A stretch of DNA of 64,000 nt from Hydrogenophaga sp. RAC07 (GCF_001713375.1 NZ_CP016449.1:3887501-3951500); one strand, 5' to 3'. Numbered from the stretch's first letter, positions 27,641 through 40,439 are shown. Translations and numbers: made by a program. Notes: generated from the sequence alone by a model not told the origin.

Positions 27641-28122
27641 AGACACGTCCACACCACTGGCTCGCAACGGCTGCCCTGGCGCTGGCCGCCAGCCTGCCCG
27701 CCTCGGCACAAACGCCCGCTGTGGTGTGCACACCGCCTGCCGACATGGTGCCGGCCCAGCTCTACGGCCTGTGGCAACTCGTGCTGTGGCCGCAGGACGG
27801 CGGCAGCGAAGCCGCGCCCGCGTCCACCGGTGCCCTGCTGTTCGAGCGCCACCCCGAGTACCCGGGCAGCGTGCGCGGCAGCCTCAAACGCACGACGCCC
27901 GGCAACGATCGCCAGGCCCTGGTCTCGGGCGACGTCACCAGCGGCGAATTCAACCTCGACGAATCGGCCGACGGCGTGACCATGGACGCGGTGTGGGAAG
28001 GCAACGTGACCGCCAGCGGCTGCGGCCAGGAACTGCGGGGCATCCGCCGTCCCGCCCAAGGCCGTGCAACGCTTGAGCCGGTGATGAACTTCGTGTTGAA
28101 GAAAGCGCCCGGCTGGCGCTGA
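27637..28122 (+). CDS. Secreted hypothetical protein downstream of rep
   Basis: 161 residues with a clear signal peptide (MKTRPHHWLATAALALAASLPASAQ, predicted cleavage after ASAQ). The mature part starts TPAVVCTPPADMVPAQLYGLWQLVLW and has two cysteines (near 31 and 129) that could form a disulfide. Motifs such as GALLFERHPEYPGSVRGSLKR and GVTMDAVWEGNVT suggest a small beta-rich, lipocalin-like domain, which is only an impression. The ATG overlaps the rep stop by 4 bp. Function unknown; export to the periplasm is the only firm inference. Confidence 0.75.
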   Translation: MKTRPHHWLATAALALAASLPASAQTPAVVCTPPADMVPAQLYGLWQLVLWPQDGGSEAAPASTGALLFERHPEYPGSVRGSLKRTTPGNDRQALVSGDVTSGEFNLDESADGVTMDAVWEGNVTASGCGQELRGIRRPAQGRATLEPVMNFVLKKAPGWR

Positions 28123-28137
28123 ACACGCACGCCGCGC

Positions 28138-28362
28138 TCAGCGCGTGGCCTGCTCCAGCTGCTCGGCGCGCTGTTGCGTGGTGTCCATGGCCTGCTGCAG
28201 TTGCTGCTGCACCTGCTGCTGAACAACACGCCCCTGTTCGATCTCCTGCTGCTTGATCGCACCCGCCGTGGCAGCCGTGCCCACGGTCTCCACACCGCAG
28301 GCGGTGAGCGCGGGCAACACCAGCGTCAACAGTGCAACTCGACAGGACTTGCAAAGGTTCAA
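28138..28362 (-). CDS. Small lipoprotein with glutamine-rich coiled coil
   Basis: 74 residues from a TTG start at 28362, chosen because GAGGAG lies about 7 bases upstream and the protein then opens directly with a lipoprotein signal. The lipobox is LPALTACG, with the lipidated Cys about residue 22. The mature part, AIKQQEIEQGRVVQQQVQQQ onward, is a heptad-like helix rich in Gln and Glu. An ATG 14 codons upstream is possible but has no good ribosome site. It is convergent with the secreted rep-linked protein. Probably an envelope-anchored helical peptide; role unknown. Confidence 0.65.
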   Translation of the reverse strand: MNLCKSCRVALLTLVLPALTACGVETVGTAATAGAIKQQEIEQGRVVQQQVQQQLQQAMDTTQQRAEQLEQATR

Positions 28363-28438
28363 GGTCCGCTCCTCGGGTGGTGGGCACGGCGCGCCCAGCG
28401 CCACATTCTGGCGCGAGCGGGGTGGGGCGTGCTCGCCC

Positions 28439-28834
28439 TCAGGCCGCTTCGGTCACCCGCACCGACTGCCGGTCGAACCACGCGCACAACAGCGTGGCCA
28501 GCTGCTCGGGCACGTCGTTGTCAAAGCTCATCAGCGCGTCGGTGGGCTGAGCGGTCGCGGCGGACTGCAACACGTCCACCAGACACGCCCGCTGCGCGTC
28601 GCCGACCTCATGGCCCAGGTGCGCAGCGAGCACCACAAGACACGCATCCAGCGACCGCTGCGACCCGAGCACCTGCCACGCGTAGTCGATCTCGTAGCGC
28701 TCCACGCCCTGCTTCAGGCTCTCACCATCGAGCCGCGCCTCTTCGGCCACGTGGCGCAGGGTGCGGATGCTGAGACCGGCGTTGAAGCGGGCGAGCAGGT
28801 CGTCACGGTCCGTCACGGACAAAGGGTGGGTCAT
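28439..28834 (-). CDS. Hypothetical cytosolic protein (131 aa)
   Basis: Begins MTHPLSVTDRDDLLARFNAGLSIRTLRHVAEEARLDGESLKQGVERYEID and appears all-helical with no signal or membrane segment. It contains no motif I recognise. The ATG at 28834 is the first that avoids reading through the tRNA-Phe and its terminator; longer in-frame starts would be antisense to the tRNA and are rejected. It lies just downstream of the tRNA-Phe terminator on the same strand. Confidence 0.6.
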   Translation of the reverse strand: MTHPLSVTDRDDLLARFNAGLSIRTLRHVAEEARLDGESLKQGVERYEIDYAWQVLGSQRSLDACLVVLAAHLGHEVGDAQRACLVDVLQSAATAQPTDALMSFDNDVPEQLATLLCAWFDRQSVRVTEAA

Positions 28835-28904
28835 GGGGTATCCAGTCGTCAAGGGAGAGGGCAAGCCCCAGGGGATCGGCGCCAAGCGGCGGACCCGGAA
28901 ACGA

Positions 28905-28932
28905 AAAAGCCCATCGCGTTGGATGGGCTTTT
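28905..28932 (-). terminator. Rho-independent terminator of tRNA-Phe
   Basis: On the minus strand an 11-bp stem (arms 28922-28932 and 28905-28915, core AAGCCCATC/GATGGGCTT) around a 6-base loop is followed by T residues. It begins 11 bp after the tRNA 3' end. Confidence 0.85.
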
Positions 28933-28942
28933 GCGAGAAGTT

Positions 28943-29018
28943 TGGTGGCCTGGGACGGAATCGAACCATCGACACGCGGATTTTCAATCCGCTGCTCTAC
29001 CAACTGAGCTACCGGGCC
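28943..29018 (-). tRNA. tRNA-Phe (GAA)
   Basis: A 76-base cloverleaf on the minus strand with encoded CCA. The acceptor stem GGCCCGG/CCAGGCC, D-arm AGCTCAGTTGGTAGAGC, anticodon stem GGATTGAAAATCC with anticodon GAA, and T-arm GGTTCGATTCC are all present. It follows ntrX by 55 bp and has its own terminator. Confidence 0.95.
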
Positions 29019-29031
29019 TGACAGAAACGAG

Positions 29032-29037
29032 ATTGTA
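29032..29037 (-). promoter_or_regulatory. Candidate -10 element for tRNA-Phe
   Basis: TGCTACAAT on the minus strand is an extended -10 (TG-N-TACAAT) 14 bp upstream of the tRNA 5' end. The -35 region 17 bp further up is weak (GAAAAT). Confidence 0.45.
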
Positions 29038-29073
29038 GCAGCTTCCGTCGCTCGATTTTCCGAGCGGCCGGGC

Positions 29074-29766
29074 TCAGAGGGCGTTGCGTTTGCTGCGCGC
29101 GAGATCCACGCCGAGCTGCTTGAGTTTGCGGTAAAGGTGGGTGCGCTCCAGGCCGGTTTTTTCGGCCACGCGGGTCATGGAGCCGGCTTCTTTGGCGAGG
29201 TGGTATTCGAAGTAGGCCTTCTCGAATTCGTCGCGGGTTTCGCGCAGCGGACCTTCGAGGTTGAAGGACTGCGAGGACTGCGGTCCCATGTCCGCCACCG
29301 GCTCGGGCGCGATGCCGCCGGTCATGGCGGCTTCCACCGTGAGGTCCATCGCCATGCCGGCGTTCAGGCGAACCGGCACCGCGATGGCGCTGGTCTTGGG
29401 GGGGGTCTTGTTCAAGCCCTGGTCCACCGCCTTGAGCAGCTTGGCCATGGTGATGGGCTTCTCGAGGAAGGCGGTGGCACCGATGCGCGTGGCTTCCACC
29501 GCGGTGTCGATGGTGGCGTGGCCGCTCATCATGATCACCGGCATCGACAACAGGCCCGTGCTGGCCCATTCCTTGAGCAGTGTCACACCGTCGGTGTCGG
29601 GCATCCAGATGTCGAGCAGCACGAGGTCGGGTCGCAGCTGGGCGCGCACCGCACGGGCCTGGGCCGCGTTCTCGGCCAGTTCGACCGTGTGACCTTCGTC
29701 GTTCAGGATTTCGGACAGCAAGTCCCGGATGCCCAGTTCATCGTCTACAACCAGAATTGTTGCCAT
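29074..29766 (-). CDS. ntrX: NtrX-like response regulator without AAA+ domain
   Basis: 230 residues: an N-terminal receiver (about 1-120; acidic pair VVDDE, Asp52 in LVLLDIWMPDTDG, Lys in FLEKPI), a roughly 60-residue linker, and a C-terminal Fis-type helix-turn-helix (MTRVAEKTGLERTHLYRKLKQLGVDL). Classical NtrX carries a sigma-54 AAA+ ATPase between these parts; here it is absent, so the protein cannot activate sigma-54 promoters in the standard way. It lies 30 bp downstream of the NtrY-like kinase, its evident partner. The tRNA-Phe gene follows. Confidence 0.85.
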   Translation of the reverse strand: MATILVVDDELGIRDLLSEILNDEGHTVELAENAAQARAVRAQLRPDLVLLDIWMPDTDGVTLLKEWASTGLLSMPVIMMSGHATIDTAVEATRIGATAFLEKPITMAKLLKAVDQGLNKTPPKTSAIAVPVRLNAGMAMDLTVEAAMTGGIAPEPVADMGPQSSQSFNLEGPLRETRDEFEKAYFEYHLAKEAGSMTRVAEKTGLERTHLYRKLKQLGVDLARSKRNAL

Positions 29767-29796
29767 GGCGCGGTGTGTTTCCCTCGGTACTTGTTG

Positions 29797-32049
29797 TCAA
29801 TTGGCAACTGCGAATGATAACGACACTTGCGCGCCGATCACCTTGCCTTCGGTCACACGGTTGCCGAGGTCCACGCGCCCACCGTGCTCGTCCATGATTT
29901 TCTTGACCACGGCCAGGCCCAGCCCGGTGCCCTTGACCTTGGTGGTCACATACGGCTCGAACGCACGCTTGAGGATGTGTTCCGCAAAACCGGGGCCCTG
30001 GTCGAGCACCGAGAGGCGCACCCACTGGCCGGAGTCGGAGCGTCGCGTGCGCAGCAGCACCTGGGCGTCGGGCACACCGGCCATGGCGTCCTGGGCGTTC
30101 TGCACGAGGTTGTGCAGGATCTGGCGCACCTGCTGCGGATCGGCCTGGGCCATGGGCAGGTCGTCGGCGGCTTCCAGGCGCACCGGCACGGCGGCGTTGT
30201 CGTAGAGCGAGAGGATGTCGCGCGCGAGTGCGTTGAGATCGACCGGTTGCAGCTGCGCGGCGGGCAGGCGCGCGTAGTCGCGAAACTCGTTGACCAGACG
30301 CTTCATGGCGTCGACCTGGTCGACGATGGTGCGCACCGATTTGTTGAGGATGGCCTGCTCGGCGGGCTGCACCTTGCCGTCGAGCTTCATGGCCAGGCGC
30401 TCGGCCGAGAGCTGGATGGGCGTGAGCGGGTTCTTGATCTCGTGCGCCAGGCGCCGCGCCACCTCGCCCCAGGCCTTGGCGCGCTGGGCCGAGACCATCT
30501 CTGAGACATCGTCGAACACCAGCAGGCGCTCGTTGTTGGGCAGGAGCGCGCCGCGCGCGATGAGCGTGATGCCTTCGTCAAACGGCGTGGTGCCGTTGGC
30601 GCTGAGTTCGAACGATTGCTGCCAGTAGCCGCCTTCGTGCGGCGTCTGATCGGACAGGAAGCGTTCGAACTGCTGCAGCACCGCGGAGGAAAACGTTTCC
30701 AGCCCGGGTACGGTGGCCAGGGGCTGGCCCATGTGCACGTTGAGGGGCGTGCGCAGGATGCGCGCCGCGCCGGGGTTGACGCTCTGCAGCCGCCCCTGCT
30801 GGTCAAGCACCACCACGCCCGCGGTGAGGTTGTCCAGGATGGTCTGCAGGTTGTCGCGCGCAGCGTCCACCTGCTCCATGCTTTGCTGCACGGCGGCGCG
30901 TGCGTCCGACAAGTCCTGCGTCATGAGCGCGAAGGTGCGCGTGAGGCCGGCAAGTTCGTCGCGTGACGCGAGTGATTTTTTGGGCGACAGATCGCCGGTG
31001 GCCACCTCGCGCATGCCTTCGGCCAGCACGAGCAGCGGGCGGATCAGCTGGTTGCCCAGCAGCACCGCCAGCAGCACCGCGCCGAACACCGCCAGAAACA
31101 GCGCCAGCGTGAGCGTGCCGATGTACATGCGCCGCAGGCCCTCGCGCGCCAGGGCACGTTCCTGGTACTCGCGGTTGGCCACCTGCACGGCCAGCGCGTC
31201 GGCCACCAGCGCCGCTGGCAAGGGCGCCACCACCTGCAGATAGCGCGGCTCGGCATCGAAGCCGAAGCTGGGCGGGCTCACCAGCGCCAAGACCTTGATG
31301 CGCGCCTGGTTGGCGGCCAGCGCCGCTTCGAGTTCACCGTCGGCCCCTTCGTCCAGCCCCTCGATCTGCGCCACCACGCGCGAGGCGCGCACGCTGCGCA
31401 ACTGCGCGGCACTGGGCCGTTCGGGCGAGAGATCAAAACGCGACAGGCCCGAGCTGCCGAGCGCCTGGCCCGACGCGCTCCAGAGCACGAGATCGGTCAC
31501 GCCGAGTTGCTCGCGCAGGCGCTCCAGCGCCAGCACGGCCGACGAGTTGGGCGAACGTCCCAGGCCTTCGGCGGCCACGCGGGTTTTGCTGCTGAGGTCG
31601 GCGGCGAGTGTGTCCAGCGTGGTGCGGCCCAGGTTGAGGCCGGCGCTCAGGGCGGACTCCACGCGCACGTCGAACCAGCTCTCGATGGAGCGCGACACGA
31701 ACTGGTAGGACACGGTGTAGATGAGCAAGCCGGGCAGCACACCGACCAGCCCGATGATGGCGGCCAGCTTGATGAGCAGGCGGCTGCCGAACTTGCCGCG
31801 TTTGAACCGCAGGGCCAGCCGCACGCCCAGCCACACGATGACCAGCAGCAGAAAACCGGCCACGGCCACGTTGATGGCGACCAGCCAGCCGAAGTTCTGT
31901 TCGTAAAGCGCGCGGTTGCGCGTGGCCAGCGTGAGCAGGAACAGCAACACCATGCCCACGCCGGTCATGAACACCAGACCCGCACCCACGGCCCAGCGCA
32001 CAGCGCCCGGTCGTTTGTGCAAGGTGGAGATGGCGTCCGGGGTGTTCAC
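29797..32049 (-). CDS. ntrY: NtrY-like membrane sensor histidine kinase
   Basis: 750 residues with three N-terminal hydrophobic helices (about 15-130), a periplasmic region (about 130-310), a fourth helix (about 315-345), HAMP (RPLLVLAEGMREVATGDLS), PAS (about 415-530), HisKA with His536 in RRLAHEIKNPLTPIQLSAERLA, and HATPase (LVQNAQDAM, GTGLGLAVVKKIMDEHGG). This is the NtrY architecture, associated with nitrogen, redox or envelope signalling. The GTG at 32049 is chosen because the hydrophobic N-terminus follows at once; upstream codons would overlap the DUF4390 gene. It is paired with the receiver/Fis regulator 30 bp downstream. Confidence 0.9.
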   Translation of the reverse strand: MNTPDAISTLHKRPGAVRWAVGAGLVFMTGVGMVLLFLLTLATRNRALYEQNFGWLVAINVAVAGFLLLVIVWLGVRLALRFKRGKFGSRLLIKLAAIIGLVGVLPGLLIYTVSYQFVSRSIESWFDVRVESALSAGLNLGRTTLDTLAADLSSKTRVAAEGLGRSPNSSAVLALERLREQLGVTDLVLWSASGQALGSSGLSRFDLSPERPSAAQLRSVRASRVVAQIEGLDEGADGELEAALAANQARIKVLALVSPPSFGFDAEPRYLQVVAPLPAALVADALAVQVANREYQERALAREGLRRMYIGTLTLALFLAVFGAVLLAVLLGNQLIRPLLVLAEGMREVATGDLSPKKSLASRDELAGLTRTFALMTQDLSDARAAVQQSMEQVDAARDNLQTILDNLTAGVVVLDQQGRLQSVNPGAARILRTPLNVHMGQPLATVPGLETFSSAVLQQFERFLSDQTPHEGGYWQQSFELSANGTTPFDEGITLIARGALLPNNERLLVFDDVSEMVSAQRAKAWGEVARRLAHEIKNPLTPIQLSAERLAMKLDGKVQPAEQAILNKSVRTIVDQVDAMKRLVNEFRDYARLPAAQLQPVDLNALARDILSLYDNAAVPVRLEAADDLPMAQADPQQVRQILHNLVQNAQDAMAGVPDAQVLLRTRRSDSGQWVRLSVLDQGPGFAEHILKRAFEPYVTTKVKGTGLGLAVVKKIMDEHGGRVDLGNRVTEGKVIGAQVSLSFAVAN

Positions 32050-32086
32050 GGGGGTTCTGCTGCGGGCGCGCAGGCTGGGCAGGGTG

Positions 32087-32797
32087 TCAGCGGGCCGGCG
32101 CCGGCGCTTCCGCACCCGCGGTGGCGCTGGCAGGCACCTCGACCGCCCCCAGGTCCGGGGCGGGTGCGGGCGCTCGCTCGGGCTCGACGCGGTTGGGCAC
32201 GGCAATCTCGTCCCGGATCTCGATGGTCCACCCGGGCTGGTTGCCCAGACCGATCTGGAACGGACGGGGCAACAGCGAGAGATCGAGTCGGAAGGAGAAC
32301 TCGACGCGATGGTTTTCGTCGGTGGGCAAACGGGCCGCATCGGCGATCTTCCAGCGCGACACGCGGGCCACGCCCGCCAGCGCGTCGGCCAGCGAGTCGT
32401 AGTTCTGGTGCAGCGCGTACTGCAGCCCGGCGCCGCCGGCGTTCACCGCCGCGTCGTTGGACAGGCTGACCCGCCAGCGGCGGGTGAGGGGTTGGTAGGC
32501 CAGGCGCAAGGTGCGCGTGACGCTGGCGATGCGGCGGTCGGCCCAGTACCAGCGCTCGCGGTACACATCGGCCTGCCAGACGAAATAGAGCGGGACCGAC
32601 TTGAGCAAGGCTTCTTCCACCACCTGCTCGGGAAAGATGTCCATGCGGCCGGAGAGGTACAGCGCCTCGGGCGTGCGCTGCAGGTTGAGCTGAAACGCCT
32701 GGGGTTTCTGGGCCTGGGCGGTGCCGGTTGCACCGAAAACGAGGACCCAGAAAACGACCAGGACAAACCAACCGCGCAGGCTCGCCATCGGGCTCAT
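32087..32797 (-). CDS. DUF4390-type secreted protein
   Basis: 236 residues starting MSPMASLRGWFVLVVFWVLVFG with a signal peptide ending near GTAQAQ (about 29). The body resembles the DUF4390 family found beside NtrY kinases in beta-proteobacteria (LNLQRTPEALYLSGRMDIFPEQVVEEALLKSVPLYFVWQADVYR). The C-terminal tail is Ala/Pro-rich and low complexity. The ATG at 32797 is chosen; an ATG at 32875 would overlap rsmB by 44 bases and place residues before the signal peptide. Position between rsmB and the kinase suggests an envelope role related to NtrY sensing, which is inference. Confidence 0.75.
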   Translation of the reverse strand: MSPMASLRGWFVLVVFWVLVFGATGTAQAQKPQAFQLNLQRTPEALYLSGRMDIFPEQVVEEALLKSVPLYFVWQADVYRERWYWADRRIASVTRTLRLAYQPLTRRWRVSLSNDAAVNAGGAGLQYALHQNYDSLADALAGVARVSRWKIADAARLPTDENHRVEFSFRLDLSLLPRPFQIGLGNQPGWTIEIRDEIAVPNRVEPERAPAPAPDLGAVEVPASATAGAEAPAPAR

Positions 32798-32831
32798 GCC
32801 GCCGGCCCACCGCGTCCAGCGCGGTGGTCGG

Positions 32832-34247
32832 TCAAGGTGCAACCTTGTCGATGCGAGTGTAAAAAAATCCGTCATGGCCACCCAACGGATTGTCGTTGAA
32901 CTCCCCCGCCGGGGCGGCCGAACCGGGCAGCAAATGGCCTGGAGAAGGCCGATGCACCGCATTGGTGTGGCGCTCAAGGAACGCTTGCACCTGATCGGCA
33001 CCTTCGGCGCGGAACACGGAGCAGGTGGCGTAGAGCAGGCGCCCGCCTGGTTTGAGCAGCGGCCAGAGCGCTTCGAGCAAACCACGCTGCACCTTGACGA
33101 GCTGGTCGACGTCGCTGGCCCGGCGCAGCCAGCGCACGTCGGGGTGACGGCGCACGATGCCCGACGCGGTGCACGGCGCGTCCAGCAGGATGGCGTCGAA
33201 GGCCTGGCCGTCCCACCAGGTGGCGGGCCGGGACGCGTCGGCGCAACGCACCTCGGCTCTCAGCCCCAGGCGCTTCAGGTTGTCGTCGACGCGCTCGCAG
33301 CGGCGGGCATCCATGTCCAGCGCGAGCAGACTCACCTCGGCCCGTTCGAGCAGGTGGGCGGTCTTGCCGCCGGGCGCGGCACAGGCGTCGAGCACGCGGT
33401 CGGCGGCGGTCCAGTGACGGTCTTCGAGGAGCAGGCTGGCGGCCATCTGGGCTGCGGCATCCTGCACCGAGCAGTGGCCTTGGGAGAAACCGGGCAGGCG
33501 CTCCACCGGCTGCGGCGTGTCCAGCTCCAGGCCATCGTCGCCGACCGGGTTGGAGGCCACGCCGATCGCCAGCAGGGCCTGCTGGTACGCAGCACGCCCG
33601 ATCTGGCGCCGGTTCACGCGCAGCGTCATGGGGCCGGGCTGGTTGTTGGCCGCCAGGATGGCCTGCCAGCGTTCGGGGTGGTCGCGCTGCAGGCGCTCGA
33701 TCCACCACGTCGGGTGGTTCCAGCGCGCCACGGGGTGGCGCAGCGCCTCGGCCATCAGCGCCGGGCGTTCGCGCAAGAAGCGGCGCAGGCAGGCGTTGAC
33801 GAATGCGGCCTGGCGCGCGGTGCTGCGGTCTTGCCGCGCGGCGTCCACGGCCTGGTTGACGACGGTGTGGGCAGCGTAGTGCAAACCACTGGCCGAGCCC
33901 GCTTCGGCGTCCTCCAGCATCAGGCTCAGGGCGCTGCACAGCAGGGCTTGCACCGCGGCGTCGGGCTTGCGCTGCACCAGCTGGTCCACCAGCGCACGGG
34001 CCGTGCCCAGATGGCGCAACACGTGGAAGGTCAGCGCCTGCACGCCCGGGCGCAGCTCGGCGGCGACCTGGGGCATCACCTCGCTGAGCGACTGCCCTTG
34101 TTCGACGGCCCGCACGCAGCGTGCCGTGTGGCGCAGTTGGGTGGCGAGGGTCGGCCCGAGGGGTGCGCCGGCTGGGCGCGGAGCGGGTGGAGAGGCGGTC
34201 AATCGGGGTCCGGGATGGGGTGGTGGGACCGGTGAGGGTACCAGCAC
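32832..34247 (-). CDS. rsmB: 16S rRNA (cytosine-967 C5)-methyltransferase RsmB
   Basis: 471 residues. An N-terminal NusB-like RNA-binding domain (about 35-175; HYAAHTVVNQAVDAARQDR...AAFVNACLRRFL) precedes the SAM-dependent RNA m5C methyltransferase domain with DACAAPGGKTAHLLE (SAM site, near 290) and the two catalytic cysteine motifs LDAPCTASGIVRRHPD and LLYATCSVF. It methylates C967 of 16S rRNA. The GTG at 34247 opens the frame; no nearer ATG precedes the conserved domain, so the exact start is uncertain. The first 35 residues are Pro/Ala-rich and may be untranslated. Confidence 0.9.
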   Translation of the reverse strand: MLVPSPVPPPHPGPRLTASPPAPRPAGAPLGPTLATQLRHTARCVRAVEQGQSLSEVMPQVAAELRPGVQALTFHVLRHLGTARALVDQLVQRKPDAAVQALLCSALSLMLEDAEAGSASGLHYAAHTVVNQAVDAARQDRSTARQAAFVNACLRRFLRERPALMAEALRHPVARWNHPTWWIERLQRDHPERWQAILAANNQPGPMTLRVNRRQIGRAAYQQALLAIGVASNPVGDDGLELDTPQPVERLPGFSQGHCSVQDAAAQMAASLLLEDRHWTAADRVLDACAAPGGKTAHLLERAEVSLLALDMDARRCERVDDNLKRLGLRAEVRCADASRPATWWDGQAFDAILLDAPCTASGIVRRHPDVRWLRRASDVDQLVKVQRGLLEALWPLLKPGGRLLYATCSVFRAEGADQVQAFLERHTNAVHRPSPGHLLPGSAAPAGEFNDNPLGGHDGFFYTRIDKVAP

Positions 34248-34266
34248 CGCCCGCCATCGCGGCTCT

Positions 34267-35325
34267 TCAAACCAGGGTCCAGCCCGGGGTGTCGGTGTTG
34301 GGTGCCGCAGCGGCTGGTGGGGCCTCGTGCTCCACCCCGCGCTGCAGGGGCAGTGGGCCCGGGTTTCGGCCGTAGATGCGGCGAATGCGCTCGTTCAGCG
34401 GCGGATGCGAGTCGAACCAGCCCGCGACCTTGCCGGACTCGTTGCCCACCAGCAGCATGTGCTGCACCACCGAACCCACGGCGCGTGTTTCCACGCCCGC
34501 GTTCTGCTGGGTCAGTATCTTGCGCAGCACGCCGCCCAGGCCGTCGCGGCTGCGGGTCCATTGCACGGCCCGAGCATCGGCCAGCAGCTCGCGCTGGCGC
34601 GATACGGCCGCCTGCAGGGCATGGCCGGCCACCCAGCCCAACCAGCCCGCGGCCATGACGGCCAGGCCGATGAGTGCGGCAGCCATGCGCCGGTCACGCG
34701 TGTCGGGTTCGAACAGCGACTGGCCCATGCGGAAGAGCATCTCCAGACCAAACACCATGCCCACCAACCGCATGTTCAAACGCGTGTCGCCTTCACCGAT
34801 GTGGCTGAACTCGTGGGCGACCAGACCCTGCAACTCCTCACGCGTGAGGTGCTCCAGCGCGCCCTGGGTCACCGCAACGACCGAGTCGTCTTCATCCCAA
34901 CCCGCGGCAAAGGCATTGATGCCCTGATCACGCGCCAGCACCATGGGCTGGGGCCGCCGCACATTGGAAGCAATCGCCATTTCGTCGACGATGTTGCAGA
35001 AGCGTTGTTCGTCCAGCTGGCCCGAGGGTTGCGCCAGCCGCGCGCCCAGCTGCTCGGCCAGGCGCACGCCGCCGCCCTCGCTCAGGCGCGAGGTTTCCAC
35101 CCACCACCCACCCAGCACGAACAACAAGGTGACGGCGGTGTTGACCTCGAAGAAATGGCGCGGAAAGCTGAGGTCTCCGGGCATCCAGAAGCCCCAGGTG
35201 AGACCCCAGGCCAGCGCCAATGCCGCGTTGACCGCCACCAGCAACAGCAAGACCGTGACGCCGAAGGCCAGCAGCAAGCGCACCGTCTCGCCCCGGGCCT
35301 CGCGCTGGAATTCGAAGAACCGCAT
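34267..35325 (-). CDS. M48 family membrane zinc metalloprotease
   Basis: 352 residues with two N-terminal membrane helices (about 15-80), the zinc-protease motif HEFSHIGEGD (His171, Glu172, His175), further hydrophobic helices near 215-250, and the third-ligand region SRQRELLADARAVQWTRS. C-terminal motifs SHPPLNERIRRIYG resemble HtpX-like proteases. It probably degrades or processes membrane or periplasmic proteins. It lies 21 bp after the LemA gene, a pairing common in bacteria, and 19 bp before rsmB. Confidence 0.88.
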   Translation of the reverse strand: MRFFEFQREARGETVRLLLAFGVTVLLLLVAVNAALALAWGLTWGFWMPGDLSFPRHFFEVNTAVTLLFVLGGWWVETSRLSEGGGVRLAEQLGARLAQPSGQLDEQRFCNIVDEMAIASNVRRPQPMVLARDQGINAFAAGWDEDDSVVAVTQGALEHLTREELQGLVAHEFSHIGEGDTRLNMRLVGMVFGLEMLFRMGQSLFEPDTRDRRMAAALIGLAVMAAGWLGWVAGHALQAAVSRQRELLADARAVQWTRSRDGLGGVLRKILTQQNAGVETRAVGSVVQHMLLVGNESGKVAGWFDSHPPLNERIRRIYGRNPGPLPLQRGVEHEAPPAAAAPNTDTPGWTLV

Positions 35326-35346
35326 GGCCGCGCTGTTGAGCGAGTG

Positions 35347-35940
35347 TCAGATCTCGATGCGCAATGTCTGGCGCTCGGCTTCACTGGTGGTGGACTCCAG
35401 CATGGCCTGCGGCACGAAGTTGAACAGCCGCGCCACGATCAGCGTGGGGAACTGGGCCGCCGCGTCGTTGAACTCGAGCACGTTGTCGTTGTACGCCTGG
35501 CGTGCAAAACCGATGCGGTTTTCGGTGCTGGAAAGCTCCTCGCTGAGCTCGCGCATGTTCTGGTCGGCCTTGAGATCGGGGTAGGCCTCGGCCACGGCGA
35601 ACAGCCGGCCCAGTGCACCACCCAACATCTGCTCTGCACCGGCCAGAGCCCCCAAGGCTCCGGCGTTGAGGGGGCTGGTGGCCGCCGTTTGTTCGGCCGT
35701 TCGGGCCTGGTTGCGCGCAGCGATCACCGCTTCCAGCGTCTGGGATTCGTGTGCGAGGTACTTGCGCGCCACTTCCACCAGGTTGGGAATCAGGTCGTAG
35801 CGCCGCTTGAGCTGCACATCGATCTGACCGAACGCGTTGGCGATGGCGTTCTTCAACCGCACCAGGCGGTTGTAGGCACCCACCGCCCAGAAAAACACGG
35901 CCAGACCCACCCCCAGCATCACCCACAACGAAACGGACAT
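35347..35940 (-). CDS. lemA: LemA family protein
   Basis: 197 residues with one N-terminal membrane helix (VSLWVMLGVGLAVFFWAVGAYN) followed by a long helical LemA domain (RLVRLKNAIANAFGQIDVQLKRRYDLIPNLVEVARKYLAHE, and AYNDNVLEFNDAAAQFPTLIVARLF near the end). The ATG at 35940 has AGGAG eight bases upstream; a GTG three codons earlier is less well placed. LemA proteins are envelope proteins of unclear function, often encoded with M48 or TPM-domain partners, as here. Confidence 0.88.
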   Translation of the reverse strand: MSVSLWVMLGVGLAVFFWAVGAYNRLVRLKNAIANAFGQIDVQLKRRYDLIPNLVEVARKYLAHESQTLEAVIAARNQARTAEQTAATSPLNAGALGALAGAEQMLGGALGRLFAVAEAYPDLKADQNMRELSEELSSTENRIGFARQAYNDNVLEFNDAAAQFPTLIVARLFNFVPQAMLESTTSEAERQTLRIEI

Positions 35941-36030
35941 GTTCGGCACTCCTGATCAACAACCCCGCCCCCCGGCAGGCCGGGCCAATATACCTTTGGC
36001 TCTCCGCCCACGCGCGGCACGGCACCATGA

Positions 36031-36064
36031 AAAAAGCCCCCAGTCGGATGACTGGGGGCTTTTT
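36031..36064 (-). terminator. Strong Rho-independent terminator after rpoC
   Basis: A 15-bp perfect stem (AAAAAGCCCCCAGTC, 36031-36045, and its complement, 36050-36064) around a GGAT loop. Read on the minus strand it ends in a T-tract. It lies 19 bp after the rpoC stop and closes the RNA polymerase operon before lemA. Confidence 0.9.
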
Positions 36065-36083
36065 GTGCTTCAGCGGGGTGGGC

Positions 36084-40307
<4,224 letters not shown>

Positions 40308-40364
40308 GTGAATTTCCTTAAATTACAGAGACAGCGAATGAGGAGCGAAGTGACTTGACCCAGA

Positions 40365-40438
40365 AGCACCGCGGAACCGGCTTTGCCGGGCCGCAGGTGC
40401 TGTCCCCCTGGGGGGAAGCCGCAGAGCGGCGCAGGGGG
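40365..40438. repeat. Three-hairpin GC-rich element between rpoB and rpoC (copy D)
   Basis: On the minus strand the order is GCCGC-TCT-GCGGC (40418-40430), a C-run/G-run hairpin (40403-40416), and a long interrupted hairpin with outer arms AGCACC/GGTGCT (40365-40370, 40396-40401) and inner arms CCGGC-AAA-GCCGG. The order matches the elements at 54 and 58.5 kb, but the sequence differs. It lies directly after the rpoB stop and before rpoC. Confidence 0.75.
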
Positions 40439-40439
40439 A

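Noticed and set aside
28835..28987. N-terminal extension of the hypothetical protein ending at 28439 through the tRNA-Phe terminator
   Set aside because: The extra codons would be read from the tRNA 3' end and its terminator on the same strand. The ATG at 28834 avoids this.
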